From NCBI GenBank assembly GCA_900317935.1, contig ONIU01000001.1, positions 1-64,000 of the forward strand: 64,000 bases of DNA. Reading direction: 5' to 3'. Both the position numbers and the translations under genes were made by a program. The notes under the pieces were generated by a model. The model had not been told where the DNA came from. It saw nothing but the letters and a program-made list of their open reading frames with translations, and did no database searches. This DNA comes from an uncultured bacterium. Lineage in GTDB: Bacteria; Muiribacteriota; Ozemobacteria; Ozemobacterales; Ozemobacteraceae. Positions 1 to 8,062 of this stretch are shown one piece after another (within the stretch, counting starts at the first letter, position 1; each line of letters starts with the position of its first letter).

Positions 1-681
1 TCCAAATACCAAGTGGCCTGTTTCTGCCATTGTACATGCTGCGGCAACTGTTTCAAGGTCACGCATTTCACCTACGAGAATAACGTCTGGGTCTTCACGA
101 AGAACACGTCTAAGAGCTTCATCGAAAGATTTGGTATCGATATGTAGTTCACGCTGATTTACAATAGAACGTTTGTGATAATGCAAATATTCTATAGGAT
201 CTTCAATGGTCATTATGTGGCATCTTCTTGTTTCATTGATAATATTAATAAGACAAGCTAATGATGTAGATTTGCCAGACCCAGTAGGACCTGTGAAAAG
301 AATTAGACCTTTACGCATTCTTGTGAAATCACGTAATTTTTCAGGTAATCTCAATTCTTCCAAAGTAGGAATCTTTGTTGGAATAATACGGAAAGCAGCA
401 CCAATACAGCCTCTTTGCTTATAAACATTAACACGGAATCGCCCAAAACCATGAACAGAATAGGAAAGGTCTAATTCCATATTTTCTTCAAATTCCTTCT
501 GTTGTTCGGCTGTAAGCATATTATAAATCAAAGATCTTGTATCCATTGGAGTCAAAACATCAAGGTCTGTTTGAATTAATTCACCGTCAACACGAATAAC
601 AGGTGGAGTTCCTACTGTGATGTGTAAATCTGATGCACCGTTTTCTATAACAAGGTTCAAAAGGTCATTAAGAACAAACAT
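1..681 (-). CDS. pilT: Type IV pilus retraction ATPase PilT (3' end outside the window)
   Basis: Hexameric cytoplasmic ATPase that depolymerises type IV pili for twitching. Only the first 227 codons are inside the window. Translating the minus strand from the ATG at 681 gives the PilT N-terminal PAS-like domain (DLHITVG...PPVIRVDGEL), a Walker A loop GPTGSGKS near residue 135, an Asp box EDPIEYLH and a Walker B region LREDPDVILVGEMRD; the reading frame is still open at base 1. A clear ribosome site (AAGGAG) lies about 8 bases before the ATG. The next gene upstream on the same strand is the frameshifted pilB (ends at 803), so the two motor genes probably form one pilus cluster. Family assignment is secure. 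PilT versus PilU cannot be settled without the C-terminus. Confidence 0.93.
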   Translation of the reverse strand, partial: MFVLNDLLNLVIENGASDLHITVGTPPVIRVDGELIQTDLDVLTPMDTRSLIYNMLTAEQQKEFEENMELDLSYSVHGFGRFRVNVYKQRGCIGAAFRIIPTKIPTLEELRLPEKLRDFTRMRKGLILFTGPTGSGKSTSLACLINIINETRRCHIMTIEDPIEYLHYHKRSIVNQRELHIDTKSFDEALRRVLREDPDVILVGEMRDLETVAAACTMAETGHLVFG

Positions 682-802
682 TTATTGCTCTCCTTAAAAA
701 GAGGATGTGTTATTTAAACCATTCTATATTAAAAAATTAGGAATTAAAAGCAAATTTTTGCTTTTAATTCCTAATTTATAATTATTAATTACTAGTTGAT
801 TT

Positions 803-1130
803 TTAGTGGTCGCCCATAGTAACACGGACAACTTCTTCTAGTGTGGTAATACCTGTTAGAGCTTTACGTAAAGCAGATTCACGCAAAGACAACATGCCTT
901 CTTCAATAGCCTGACGTCTGATATCGTCTGTAGAACCACCATTAAGAATAATGTCTCTTAAACGTTCGGACATCATCATAACTTCATAGATACCGATACG
1001 TCCCTTAGTCCCATTATTGTTACAAGATTCACAGCCTTTACCTTTATAGAACATCATATTTCTTTCATTGATATGAGGTAAGTCTAGACGTCTAAGCAGT
1101 TCTGGCGTAATACCAAATTGGCTTCTTACG
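803..1130 (-). pseudogene. pilB: PilB C-terminal fragment in a shifted frame
   Basis: This segment continues PilB out of frame from the upstream part. From about ITPELLRRLDLPH onward it matches the PilB/GspE C-terminal domain, including the second zinc pair CESCNNNG and GRIGIYEVM, and it ends with a TAA-type stop at 803. The switch of frame lies at about 1113-1130. One extra T in an ATTTGG run would join the two frames as LVR-KKP-I-GITPELL. Even after that repair the first zinc pair (RICPxC in relatives) is absent, so about six codons appear to be missing too. An open frame extends to 1153, but its first residues are not PilB-like. It should be merged with 1092-2663 if reads show the shift to be an error. 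Confidence 0.75.
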
Positions 1131-2663
1131 AACAAGACGTTGTGCCTGAACAAGAATAACTGAGGTTGTTACCATGAACGGTTCAATACCCATATTAACG
1201 ATACGACCGATAGTACCTGGAGCATCGTTTGTATGCAGTGTCGAAAGAACCATATGACCTGTCATCGAAGCCTTGATTGCGATTTCTGCTGTTTCAAAGT
1301 CACGAATTTCGCCAACCATGATAACGTCAGGGTCTTGTCTCAAGAAAGAACGCAGAGCCGCAGCAAATGTTAAACCGATTTCAGGTTTACACTGAACCTG
1401 GTTAACGCCGTGAAGCATGTATTCAACAGGGTCTTCTGCGGTCATAACGTTTGTATCTATTGAGTTAACTGATGTTAACGCAGAATACAACGTTGTTGTT
1501 TTCCCTGAACCTGTAGGACCAGTAACCAGAATGATTCCGTAAGGAGCAGCCAAACCTGTTTTAAATCTTTCAAGAGTTTTCGGTTCAAACCCTAGATCTT
1601 CAAGGTTAACCTTCAAAGAAGTCTGGTCCAAGATACGCATAACTATCTTTTCGCCCCAAATAACAGGAAGAATAGAAACACGTAAGTCGATCATACGGTT
1701 TAGAACTTTAATCTTAATACGTCCGTCTTGAGGCAAACGCTTTTCTGCGATGTTCAAGGAAGACATAATTTTAATACGTGAAGTAATGGCTGCTGTAGCT
1801 TTCTTTGGCGGTGACATGGCAACATGCAAACCACCGTCTTGACGATATCTTATACGCAATTCTTTTTCGAATGGTTCAATGTGAATATCTGAAACACCGT
1901 TTTGAACTGCCTGCGATATAACAAGGTTACAGAGACGAATAATAGGAGCGTCGTTTTCACCCAATTCGCCAAGTTGATCAAGATCTCCGCCTTCATCGTC
2001 TGCATTACCGATATCCTGCAAGTCATCCATAAGTTTGTCTTGCTGAGCACCGGCACCGTAAGCATCTTGAAGAGCCTTATTTATGTCTGTATTTGTTGCA
2101 ACAACTGGTTTTACCATCAAACCAGTCATTAATTGAATATCATCAATGGCGATGATGTTCAATGGGTCAACCATTGCAACGGTAAGTTTGTTGCTTACTT
2201 TGTTGATAGGAATAAGCATATGGCGTCTAGCAATATGCTCAGGTATAAGTTTAGCGATAACGGGGTCAATCAAATAGTTAGAAAGATCGATAAATGGTAT
2301 TCTAAGCTGTTTTGAAAGAATCTGAACAATATCTTGTTCTGTAACAAGGTGCATTTCAACAAGAACCGCACCAAGACGTTTACCGCTTTTCTTTTGTAAC
2401 GCCAAAGCTTGTTGTAACTGTTCTTCGTTAATCAAACCCTCTGCTATAAGAGAGTCACCAAGACGCATTTTCTTGGAAAGAATTGAAGAAGATGCTTGAG
2501 ATTTTGGTGCTGGCGCACCAGGTCTAACGGCTGTAGCTGGTGCAGGAACACCAGGTCTAACGGCTGTAGATGGCGCAGGGACACCGGGCCTAACTGCAGT
2601 TGTCGCCGGAGGCATTCCCGCAGCCGGTTTAACAGGAGGCCCTGGCGGTAAAGGTTGATTCAT
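1092..2663 (-). CDS. pilB: PilB/GspE-type assembly ATPase, 5' portion up to a frameshift
   Basis: Extension motor of type IV pili or a type II secretion system. Residues 1-60 are a Pro/Ala-rich leader with three tandem 11-residue units; residues 65-200 are the MshEN/T2SSE N-domain (RLGDSLIAEGLI, LSKQLRIPFIDL); the ATPase core carries Walker A GPTGSGKTTT, EDPVEY, and Walker B RQDPDVIMVGEIRD. The frame runs into an unrelated tail (KKPIWYYARTA) and stops at 1092, right where the family continues with a zinc-binding CxxC and the rest of the C-terminal domain. That remainder is found in another frame at 803-1153. The core is well conserved, so either this is a recent frameshift or a sequencing/assembly error. 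Adjacent pilT supports a pilus role rather than type II secretion. Confidence 0.85.
   Translation of the reverse strand: MNQPLPPGPPVKPAAGMPPATTAVRPGVPAPSTAVRPGVPAPATAVRPGAPAPKSQASSSILSKKMRLGDSLIAEGLINEEQLQQALALQKKSGKRLGAVLVEMHLVTEQDIVQILSKQLRIPFIDLSNYLIDPVIAKLIPEHIARRHMLIPINKVSNKLTVAMVDPLNIIAIDDIQLMTGLMVKPVVATNTDINKALQDAYGAGAQQDKLMDDLQDIGNADDEGGDLDQLGELGENDAPIIRLCNLVISQAVQNGVSDIHIEPFEKELRIRYRQDGGLHVAMSPPKKATAAITSRIKIMSSLNIAEKRLPQDGRIKIKVLNRMIDLRVSILPVIWGEKIVMRILDQTSLKVNLEDLGFEPKTLERFKTGLAAPYGIILVTGPTGSGKTTTLYSALTSVNSIDTNVMTAEDPVEYMLHGVNQVQCKPEIGLTFAAALRSFLRQDPDVIMVGEIRDFETAEIAIKASMTGHMVLSTLHTNDAPGTIGRIVNMGIEPFMVTTSVILVQAQRLVRKKPIWYYARTA
2506..2604 (-). repeat. Three tandem 33-bp units inside pilB
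   Basis: Three consecutive 33-base units (2506-2538, 2539-2571, 2572-2604) encode 11-residue repeats of the form VRPGVPAPxTA in the N-terminal leader of PilB. They keep the reading frame. They probably form a flexible Pro-rich linker and could vary in copy number by slippage. Confidence 0.8.
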
Positions 2664-2718
2664 ATCTGCAATTCCTTCCTTATTTCTTTAAGAAATAATT
2701 CTACAATTCATAGCATAG

Positions 2719-3537
2719 TTAGTCAAATATTCTATTCATTATTACTTCGGCAGGCGGAGCAAAATTTGTGAGAATTTTAAAAGCTTCTATTCCTTGTTCA
2801 TATAGTAATTCACGTCCATCTAATGCTAATTTACAGCTATTTCGAGCAGCTGAAAGAAGTTTAGATTTGTCTGAATAATTTAAATCAACAAATACTTTAG
2901 ACGAATTCAACGAATTAGAGAATCCAGGAATATCATCTTCTTCCCTCCAACCTAATGGAGTAGTATTTATGATTATATCAGATTCTTCTATACTATTGGT
3001 AAAATTTTTAAGATTCCAGGATAATTTTCTTGTTTTTTTTTCTTCAATGTTACTTTTTTCATCTTCGATAGTAAATTTTCTGGCTATTTGAAGGATGTTT
3101 TTTATTCCATATTTTTTTAGTGCCCATATTACCGATTTGGAAGAAGCTCCGTTTCCTATTACTAATGCTTTGGATACTTTGAGTGAGCGCTTATTTAAAA
3201 TATTAAAAAAACCTGCTGCATCAGTATTCCAGCCTTCACTACTTGATTCAGAAAACTTGATCGTATTAACTATGCCTGTATCTTGTGCTGCTTCATGTAA
3301 AATATCGCAAAAGTTGGCTGCAGATTCTTTATGTGGCCTTGTAATGTTTATTCCTTTTATCCCGGAAACTTTTAAACCACTCAAAGCAGTATTTATATCT
3401 TTGGGAAGTATTGGTAAGGCTACATAAACTGCATTTATTTCAGATTTCAAAAAAGCAGCATTCCAAAATGCAGGACTTAAAGAATGTTCTACTGGATATC
3501 CGATTAAAGCATATACTGAAGTTGCTGCGTTTATCAT
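2719..3537 (-). CDS. aroE: Shikimate dehydrogenase
   Basis: NADP-dependent reduction of 3-dehydroshikimate to shikimate in the chorismate pathway, cytoplasmic. At 272 residues it has the usual length. The N-terminal substrate domain shows SLSPAFWN and NITRPHKE (the catalytic Lys is in this motif), then NTDAAGF (catalytic Asp). The nucleotide-binding domain begins with GNGASSKS in place of the more common GAGGA. The C-terminal EQGIEAFKILT corresponds to the substrate-contacting Gln helix. Substitutions within the motifs (NIT for NVT, Asn in the glycine loop) are mild. It lies between pilB and a STAS gene on the same strand with separate spacing; another aromatic-pathway gene, aroF, is far away at 47.8 kb. 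Confidence 0.92.
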   Translation of the reverse strand: MINAATSVYALIGYPVEHSLSPAFWNAAFLKSEINAVYVALPILPKDINTALSGLKVSGIKGINITRPHKESAANFCDILHEAAQDTGIVNTIKFSESSSEGWNTDAAGFFNILNKRSLKVSKALVIGNGASSKSVIWALKKYGIKNILQIARKFTIEDEKSNIEEKKTRKLSWNLKNFTNSIEESDIIINTTPLGWREEDDIPGFSNSLNSSKVFVDLNYSDKSKLLSAARNSCKLALDGRELLYEQGIEAFKILTNFAPPAEVIMNRIFD

Positions 3538-3640
3538 TTTTTTGAATCTTCATTGCTAGTTTCTGAAAGAGACTTGGCAGTTTGTTATTCTATATATTTT
3601 TAAGACTTTGTGGTTGAAATTAATTTAGGATTTAAATAAA

Positions 3641-3667
3641 AACGCCAAGCTTTAGCTTGGCTAATTT
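3641..3667 (-). terminator. Rho-independent terminator of the STAS gene
   Basis: A perfect 7-bp stem GCCAAGC/GCTTGGC (3644-3650 and 3655-3661) with a TAAA loop is followed on the minus strand by a T-rich tract (GTTTTTATTT). It sits immediately after the STAS stop codon. Confidence 0.8.
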
Positions 3668-4018
3668 TTATTTGGCTTCATAACTTTTTATTGCGTCTTC
3701 TTCGTTATCAAATATTTCAAAAACCTTTGTAAGTCTAGTCATTTCAAAAAGTTCCTGAACAGCGGGTGAAACATTGATAAGTTTTATATTGCCTTGAAAT
3801 TTTTTTACTTTCTTTAAGGTGGCAGCAATAGCTCCAACTCCAATGGAATTTAAATAGGTAATATCCTGAAAATCCATTATATAGTTTTTAACAGAACTAC
3901 TAATAATTCCATCCATTTTTATTTTAAAATCATTAACTGTTTCTGCACCAATATCGCCTCTTAGCGTTATGACACAAACCCCATTTGCTTTATTTTTAGC
4001 TGTTAAGTTGATATCCAT
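3668..4018 (-). CDS. STAS-domain protein, anti-sigma factor antagonist type
   Basis: Single STAS domain of 116 residues, the size of SpoIIAA/RsbV-like proteins that bind and neutralise anti-sigma kinases in a phosphorylation-controlled way. The region DFQDITYLNSIGVGAIAA matches the core around the phosphorylatable Ser (usually DSSGLG; here NSIGVG, so the Ser is kept but the preceding Asp is Asn). An open frame allows a start eight codons upstream, but the ATG at 4018 has GAGG about 8 bases before it and begins MDINLT like its relatives, so I place the start there. No anti-sigma partner or phosphatase is next to it in this window. The gene is flanked by terminators on both sides, so it looks monocistronic. 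Confidence 0.85.
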   Translation of the reverse strand: MDINLTAKNKANGVCVITLRGDIGAETVNDFKIKMDGIISSSVKNYIMDFQDITYLNSIGVGAIAATLKKVKKFQGNIKLINVSPAVQELFEMTRLTKVFEIFDNEEDAIKSYEAK

Positions 4019-4060
4019 ATACGGAACCTCGATTCTGTACACAAAAAAAACATTTTATAA

Positions 4061-4103
4061 AAAAATACCTCATCTTTTTCTTCTTTGCAAGAAAAAGATG
4101 AGG
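4061..4103 (-). terminator. Rho-independent terminator after the outer-membrane protein gene
   Basis: A perfect 13-bp stem (4068-4080 with 4091-4103) and 10-base loop is followed on the minus strand by a T-run (complement of 4061-4067). It lies about 30 bases past the stop of the gene at 4135. Confidence 0.9.
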
Positions 4104-4134
4104 ATTCTTGTAATGGGGTTAAACTATTTTTTTA

Positions 4135-5067
4135 TCAGAATGATTTTGAAGCTGATATTCTGTGTGCATCACCTAAGGTTTCATCTGCATAAGAGTAATC
4201 AAATCTCCAAGTATCAAGTTTGAAGCTGGCACCAAGAGTCAAATCGCTATCATGTGAGCCAACTCTCAAAGATACATTATCGTGAATCTGATATTCTGCG
4301 CCACAGAAAAATTTAACATCCATATCTTTAACTTTATTCAAGTCGGCAGCTACTAGAAGCTTATCATTGCATTGATGTGCAACGCCAAAGGTTGTTGTGA
4401 CTGGAACATCATCTTTATGACCAGTATTCCAATCCATGCTTTCACCCAAATCTCTTATAGATAAACCTAGGGTTGTTTTGTCACTATAATCATACATAAA
4501 ACCGAAATCAAGTCCCATAGTGTCGGCTTTTTTATTGAATAACGAATGTTTCAAATATTTGAGATTTAAACCTGCATAAAATTTATCTGTTACTGCTCTG
4601 CCATAAGAAATAAATGTATTGGTTTCTTTATCTTCAAAGTAGCTGTAAATTTTTACATTCCCATTAGGATCAAGTTCAGGATTCCCGTTGTTGTCTTCTC
4701 TTGTTTCCGGTATTCCATCTATACCAAAATTAATATGTGACAAAGCAAGAGTTCCATTACTCTTACCATCTTTCCCATTTAAAACATGAGCATAGTTAAA
4801 GAAATTGTAGTCACGGTCATCAGTAAGATTAGCATGCATGAAAGAAGCTTCGTGCTTTTTAAGCTTAGCTAAGCCTGCCGGGTTCCAGAAAGCTGCTGTT
4901 GAATCATTTGCAACAGCGGTAAATGCACTACCCATACCAAGTGCTCTAGCGCCAACACCCATTTTGAGGTAGGCACCAGCTTGTCCTGCTGATTCTGCAG
5001 CGTATATAGGAGCGACAGCTCCAATTCCGAGAGCTGCTATTAATAGGGCTTTTACAACCTTTTTCAT
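4135..5067 (-). CDS. PorV/PorQ-type outer-membrane beta-barrel protein
   Basis: 310-residue exported protein. Residues 1-23 form a signal peptide ending APIYA/A. The mature start has the family signature AGAYLKMGVGARALGMGSAFTA followed by ATAAFWNPAGL-like sequence (here STAAFWNPAGL), typical of PorV/PorQ and FadL-like barrels. The rest alternates polar and aromatic residues as beta-strands and ends in a C-terminal Phe (ISASKSF), the usual signal for barrel insertion by BamA. In Bacteroidetes such proteins serve type IX secretion, but no other type IX gene is visible here, so the function is open. It has a good ribosome site (AAGGGG), its own terminator, and a candidate FliA-dependent promoter (5104-5130), which would tie it to motility. 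Confidence 0.8.
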   Translation of the reverse strand: MKKVVKALLIAALGIGAVAPIYAAESAGQAGAYLKMGVGARALGMGSAFTAVANDSTAAFWNPAGLAKLKKHEASFMHANLTDDRDYNFFNYAHVLNGKDGKSNGTLALSHINFGIDGIPETREDNNGNPELDPNGNVKIYSYFEDKETNTFISYGRAVTDKFYAGLNLKYLKHSLFNKKADTMGLDFGFMYDYSDKTTLGLSIRDLGESMDWNTGHKDDVPVTTTFGVAHQCNDKLLVAADLNKVKDMDVKFFCGAEYQIHDNVSLRVGSHDSDLTLGASFKLDTWRFDYSYADETLGDAHRISASKSF

Positions 5068-5103
5068 ATTATTCCCCTTACAAGTAAATAGAACTTGAAC
5101 CTA

Positions 5104-5130
5104 TATTCGGCAGGAGTTGTATTTTGTTTA
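5104..5130 (-). promoter_or_regulatory. Candidate sigma-28 (FliA) promoter before the PorV-like gene
   Basis: On the minus strand TAAA (5127-5130) is followed after exactly 15 bases by GCCGAATA (5104-5111). The FliA consensus is TAAA-N15-GCCGATAA, so the spacing is exact and 6 of 8 bases of the -10 match. It is 37 bases from the start codon. Confidence 0.45.
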
Positions 5131-5201
5131 ACAATAATTTGAAAATTTTTATTTTTGATGTTTTGTTATGTGAAGCGATATTTATAGTTTATACTCTTTG
5201 T

Positions 5202-5228
5202 TAAATAGGACTGATAGGTAGCCGCCGA
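5202..5228 (+). promoter_or_regulatory. Weak FliA-like motif facing the glycosyltransferase gene
   Basis: TAAA (5202-5205), 15 bases, then GCCGCCGA (5221-5228). Only 5 of 8 positions of the -10 fit. It overlaps a small hairpin (GCCG/CGGC). The gap 5068-5362 holds this motif, the minus-strand one above and no gene. Confidence 0.2.
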
Positions 5229-5362
5229 ACGGCAGATATTACTAGAAATAATCGTTTTTGCGAAAGAGTTTTTATCGCTAAAATAGTTTGCGTTTGATCT
5301 GATAGTAAATTATCATAATGTTTAGCTTTGATTGCTGTTATGATGGTAAATAGGAAATTTAT

Positions 5363-6325
5363 TTGGAAATGGAAAGTTTAACTATTATTGTTCCTTGTTT
5401 CAATGAAGAGCAAAATATTGAGAATTACTATACAAATATTATAAAAGTATTAGATAATCTTTTTGCTCATTACCAAGTTATTTCTAATATATTATTTATC
5501 GATGATGGTTCAACTGATAATACTTCAGAAGTTGTTAAAAAGCTTGCATTGGATTTCCCAGAGAAGGTTTCGTATATTATATTATCTAGAAATTTTGGTA
5601 AAGAAGCAGCTTTATATGCTGGATTTTGTCATTCAAAAGCTGATTATATCTCTATAATGGATGTAGATTTGCAGGATCCACCAGAATTATTGATAGATAT
5701 GTATCTAGGAATTAAGAATGAAGGTTTTGATTGTGTGGCTGCAAGAAGAAAAAACAGAGCAGGTGAACCTTTGATTCGCTCTATTTTTGCTAAAGTGTTT
5801 TATTATTTGATTAGAAGACTATCGGGATTGCAAATCGTTGATGGGGCTAGAGACTATAGAATGATAACAAGACAAATGCTTGATGCTATTCTTTCTCTAA
5901 AAGAATCAAATCGCTTTTCAAAGGGGCTTTTCCCTTGGATAGGATTCAAAACAAAGTGGTTAGAATATGAGAATATGGAACGTACTTTAGGAAGCACCAA
6001 ATGGTCTTTTTCTAAATTAGTTTTCTATGCTTTAGATGGAATAGTTGCATTTTCTTCAGTTCCTTTAATCGCTGTATCTATATTTGGCATAATATCAATG
6101 TTGCTTTCATTGTTATTAATGGCGTTTGTTATTATTAGGAAAATAATATACGATGATCCTGTTGCTGGATGGCCATCGTTAGTTTGTTTAATATTGTTTA
6201 CATCTAGTATACAGTATTTCTTTATTGGAATAATTGGTTTTTACATTGGTAAAATATATAATGAATCAAAACATAGACCTCAGTTTATAATAAAGGATAA
6301 TTCTTTAACTCTACAAAAAGTATAA
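5363..6325 (+). CDS. GtrB/DPM1-type family 2 glycosyltransferase (polyprenyl-phosphate sugar synthase)
   Basis: Likely transfers a sugar from a nucleotide donor to undecaprenyl phosphate at the inner face of the membrane. Residues 1-230 are a GT-A domain with IVPCFNEEQNI, FIDDGSTDNT, SRNFGKEAAL and the metal-binding MDVDLQDPP. Residues 235-300 hold two hydrophobic helices, as in GtrB and ArnC relatives. The next gene, 30 bases on, is a PMT/ArnT-like transferase, the usual partner that uses such lipid-linked sugars in the periplasm. The first possible start is TTG at 5363 with AGGA 7 bases upstream; ATG at 5369 is the alternative and changes only two residues. Which sugar it uses cannot be read. 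Confidence 0.9.
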   Translation: MEMESLTIIVPCFNEEQNIENYYTNIIKVLDNLFAHYQVISNILFIDDGSTDNTSEVVKKLALDFPEKVSYIILSRNFGKEAALYAGFCHSKADYISIMDVDLQDPPELLIDMYLGIKNEGFDCVAARRKNRAGEPLIRSIFAKVFYYLIRRLSGLQIVDGARDYRMITRQMLDAILSLKESNRFSKGLFPWIGFKTKWLEYENMERTLGSTKWSFSKLVFYALDGIVAFSSVPLIAVSIFGIISMLLSLLLMAFVIIRKIIYDDPVAGWPSLVCLILFTSSIQYFFIGIIGFYIGKIYNESKHRPQFIIKDNSLTLQKV

Positions 6326-6355
6326 TTATTAAGTGATAATGAGGGTAATAGCAGA

Positions 6356-8056
6356 ATGAAAAACATAGTTTTATTGCTTATATTTACTGTAATTTCAATT
6401 TATATAGGTTTTTTTGCTTTTGATAAAAATGAAATGTTTTTTATATATGGCAATTATGTTTTTTATTTTATTAGTATCACTTTTTTTATATGGGCTTATT
6501 TATTAATTGATTTTTTAATCTGCAATAAAAGTAAACTATTGAAATTTATTGATTCACACAAATCAGCCATATTTACTTCAGGTATTTTTGTTGCTTTATT
6601 CTTTTTCATTAGTCCTCCAGAATATAGAATACTGGCTGATGAAGCAAATTTATTGTCTACTTCGAAATCTTTGTATGAAAAGAATAATGTTTTTGTTAGT
6701 ATTGAAGAGATTGAACTGCTTGGGGAAAAGCAGTATTTTTCTTTCAGTATGGACAAAAGATTGGTTTTTTTCCCTTATGTATTGCATTTAATCCATTGTA
6801 TAAAAGGGTATTCTCCGAACAATGTGTATATTGTTAATGCTTTTGCTTCATTTGGATGCTTATTTTTTATATATTTTTTAATTCAACGATTATGGGGAAA
6901 ATACTACGGATATATCGCTTTGCTTTTATTGGCTTCTTATCCGCTTTTTATTAGATACTCAATGTCGGCTGGTTATGATGTGTTTAATTTGTTTTGTGCT
7001 TTATTTTCATTTTATATATTTTGCCTATTTTGCAAGAATAATTCATTACAATATGCAAATTTGCTGATATATTCGGTTGCTTTATTGTCATATACTCGCT
7101 ATGAATGCTCTATTATGGCAATTATTGTCTTGTTTGTTGCTCTAATAATATTAAAAAAAGAAGAATTAGGTAAAAAATGTTATGTTTTTTGTGTTTATCC
7201 GCTCTTATTTATTCCTAATGCTTGGATTATGTTTTTTGCTAATACAAACACATATCTGCAGGTTGAAAAAGGTGAAAGTGTTTTTTCTTTAGACTATTTA
7301 ATCAATAATTTATCTAATGCTTTCTACTTTTTTCTAGAATTAGATTCACGCCAAGAAACTGTATTTATTATAGCATTAATGGCTATTTTGTCTGTTTTCT
7401 TGTTATTGGTGAAAATCTCAAAGAATAAGCTTAATTTTGTAACAAAGATAAAAGAATACAAATTTCATCTTTTTATAATAGGCGTTTTCTTATTTATTCA
7501 AATTATAATAAAGTTTTCGTATAAATTTGGAGATTTAACCATTGACGAAAATGCTAGATTTGGAATGACTATATTGCCATATATTATTTTTATGGCGATA
7601 TTTTTTATCTATAATATTGTTAGAATACGAATAAACTATAAAAAAATTATAATAATGCTACTAATTTTTAATATGCTGCAATATTGGGCAAAAACTCAGA
7701 ATAATTTTACTACTAAGGGAAATGGTATTGGTTATTTGGTGTTTAAACATTTAAGATCGTTTATTGGAGAAAATTTTAAAAACAAGAATGATTTCATAGT
7801 TGTTTCTGATTATTCAAATTATCTTACACCATTAAAATATAATTCTATCAGCATTGAAACACTGAATAAAAATTTTGCTTTGTTAAAAGGATATATAAAA
7901 GAAAACAAATATTGGAATAAACTAATTGTTGTTCAAATACTAGAGAATGGGATATATGAAAAAGAATGTGTGGTAAACAAAGAGAATAATTTTGAAGTGA
8001 TATACGAAAAAGCTCTCAAAGACAATCGTAGTATTAGATATTCTGTATATAAGTGA
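6356..8056 (+). CDS. PMT/ArnT-like polytopic glycosyltransferase, paralog 1
   Basis: 566-residue integral membrane protein with about twelve hydrophobic helices. The first periplasmic loop has the acidic pair D95-E96 in RILADEANLLSTSKSLYE, the hallmark position of the catalytic Asp in PMT/ArnT-type (GT-C) transferases, which move sugars from polyprenyl phosphate to lipid or protein. A soluble C-terminal tail follows the last helices. It is preceded by GAGGG and is probably co-transcribed with the GT2 gene. Two paralogs at 24933-26639 and 28712-30469 share the motif, the SFLI..IRYSxSxGYD-type third loop and the overall length. It ends 6 bases from the stop of the convergent YidC chimera, with no terminator between. 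Family level is fairly sure; acceptor and sugar are unknown. Confidence 0.75.
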   Translation: MKNIVLLLIFTVISIYIGFFAFDKNEMFFIYGNYVFYFISITFFIWAYLLIDFLICNKSKLLKFIDSHKSAIFTSGIFVALFFFISPPEYRILADEANLLSTSKSLYEKNNVFVSIEEIELLGEKQYFSFSMDKRLVFFPYVLHLIHCIKGYSPNNVYIVNAFASFGCLFFIYFLIQRLWGKYYGYIALLLLASYPLFIRYSMSAGYDVFNLFCALFSFYIFCLFCKNNSLQYANLLIYSVALLSYTRYECSIMAIIVLFVALIILKKEELGKKCYVFCVYPLLFIPNAWIMFFANTNTYLQVEKGESVFSLDYLINNLSNAFYFFLELDSRQETVFIIALMAILSVFLLLVKISKNKLNFVTKIKEYKFHLFIIGVFLFIQIIIKFSYKFGDLTIDENARFGMTILPYIIFMAIFFIYNIVRIRINYKKIIIMLLIFNMLQYWAKTQNNFTTKGNGIGYLVFKHLRSFIGENFKNKNDFIVVSDYSNYLTPLKYNSISIETLNKNFALLKGYIKENKYWNKLIVVQILENGIYEKECVVNKENNFEVIYEKALKDNRSIRYSVYK

Positions 8057-8062
8057 CCAAAG

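Noticed and set aside
1850-2315. Open frames on the other frames of pilB (both strands)
   Set aside because: They overlap conserved PilB codons and show no recognisable protein pattern; the same applies to other overlapping frames across the window.
4135-5067. Evidence for a type IX secretion system
   Set aside because: A PorV-like barrel alone is not enough; no gld/spr/por genes or C-terminal sorting domains are visible.
5219-5233. Riboswitch at the GCCG/CGGC hairpin
   Set aside because: A single 4-bp stem with no further conserved elements.
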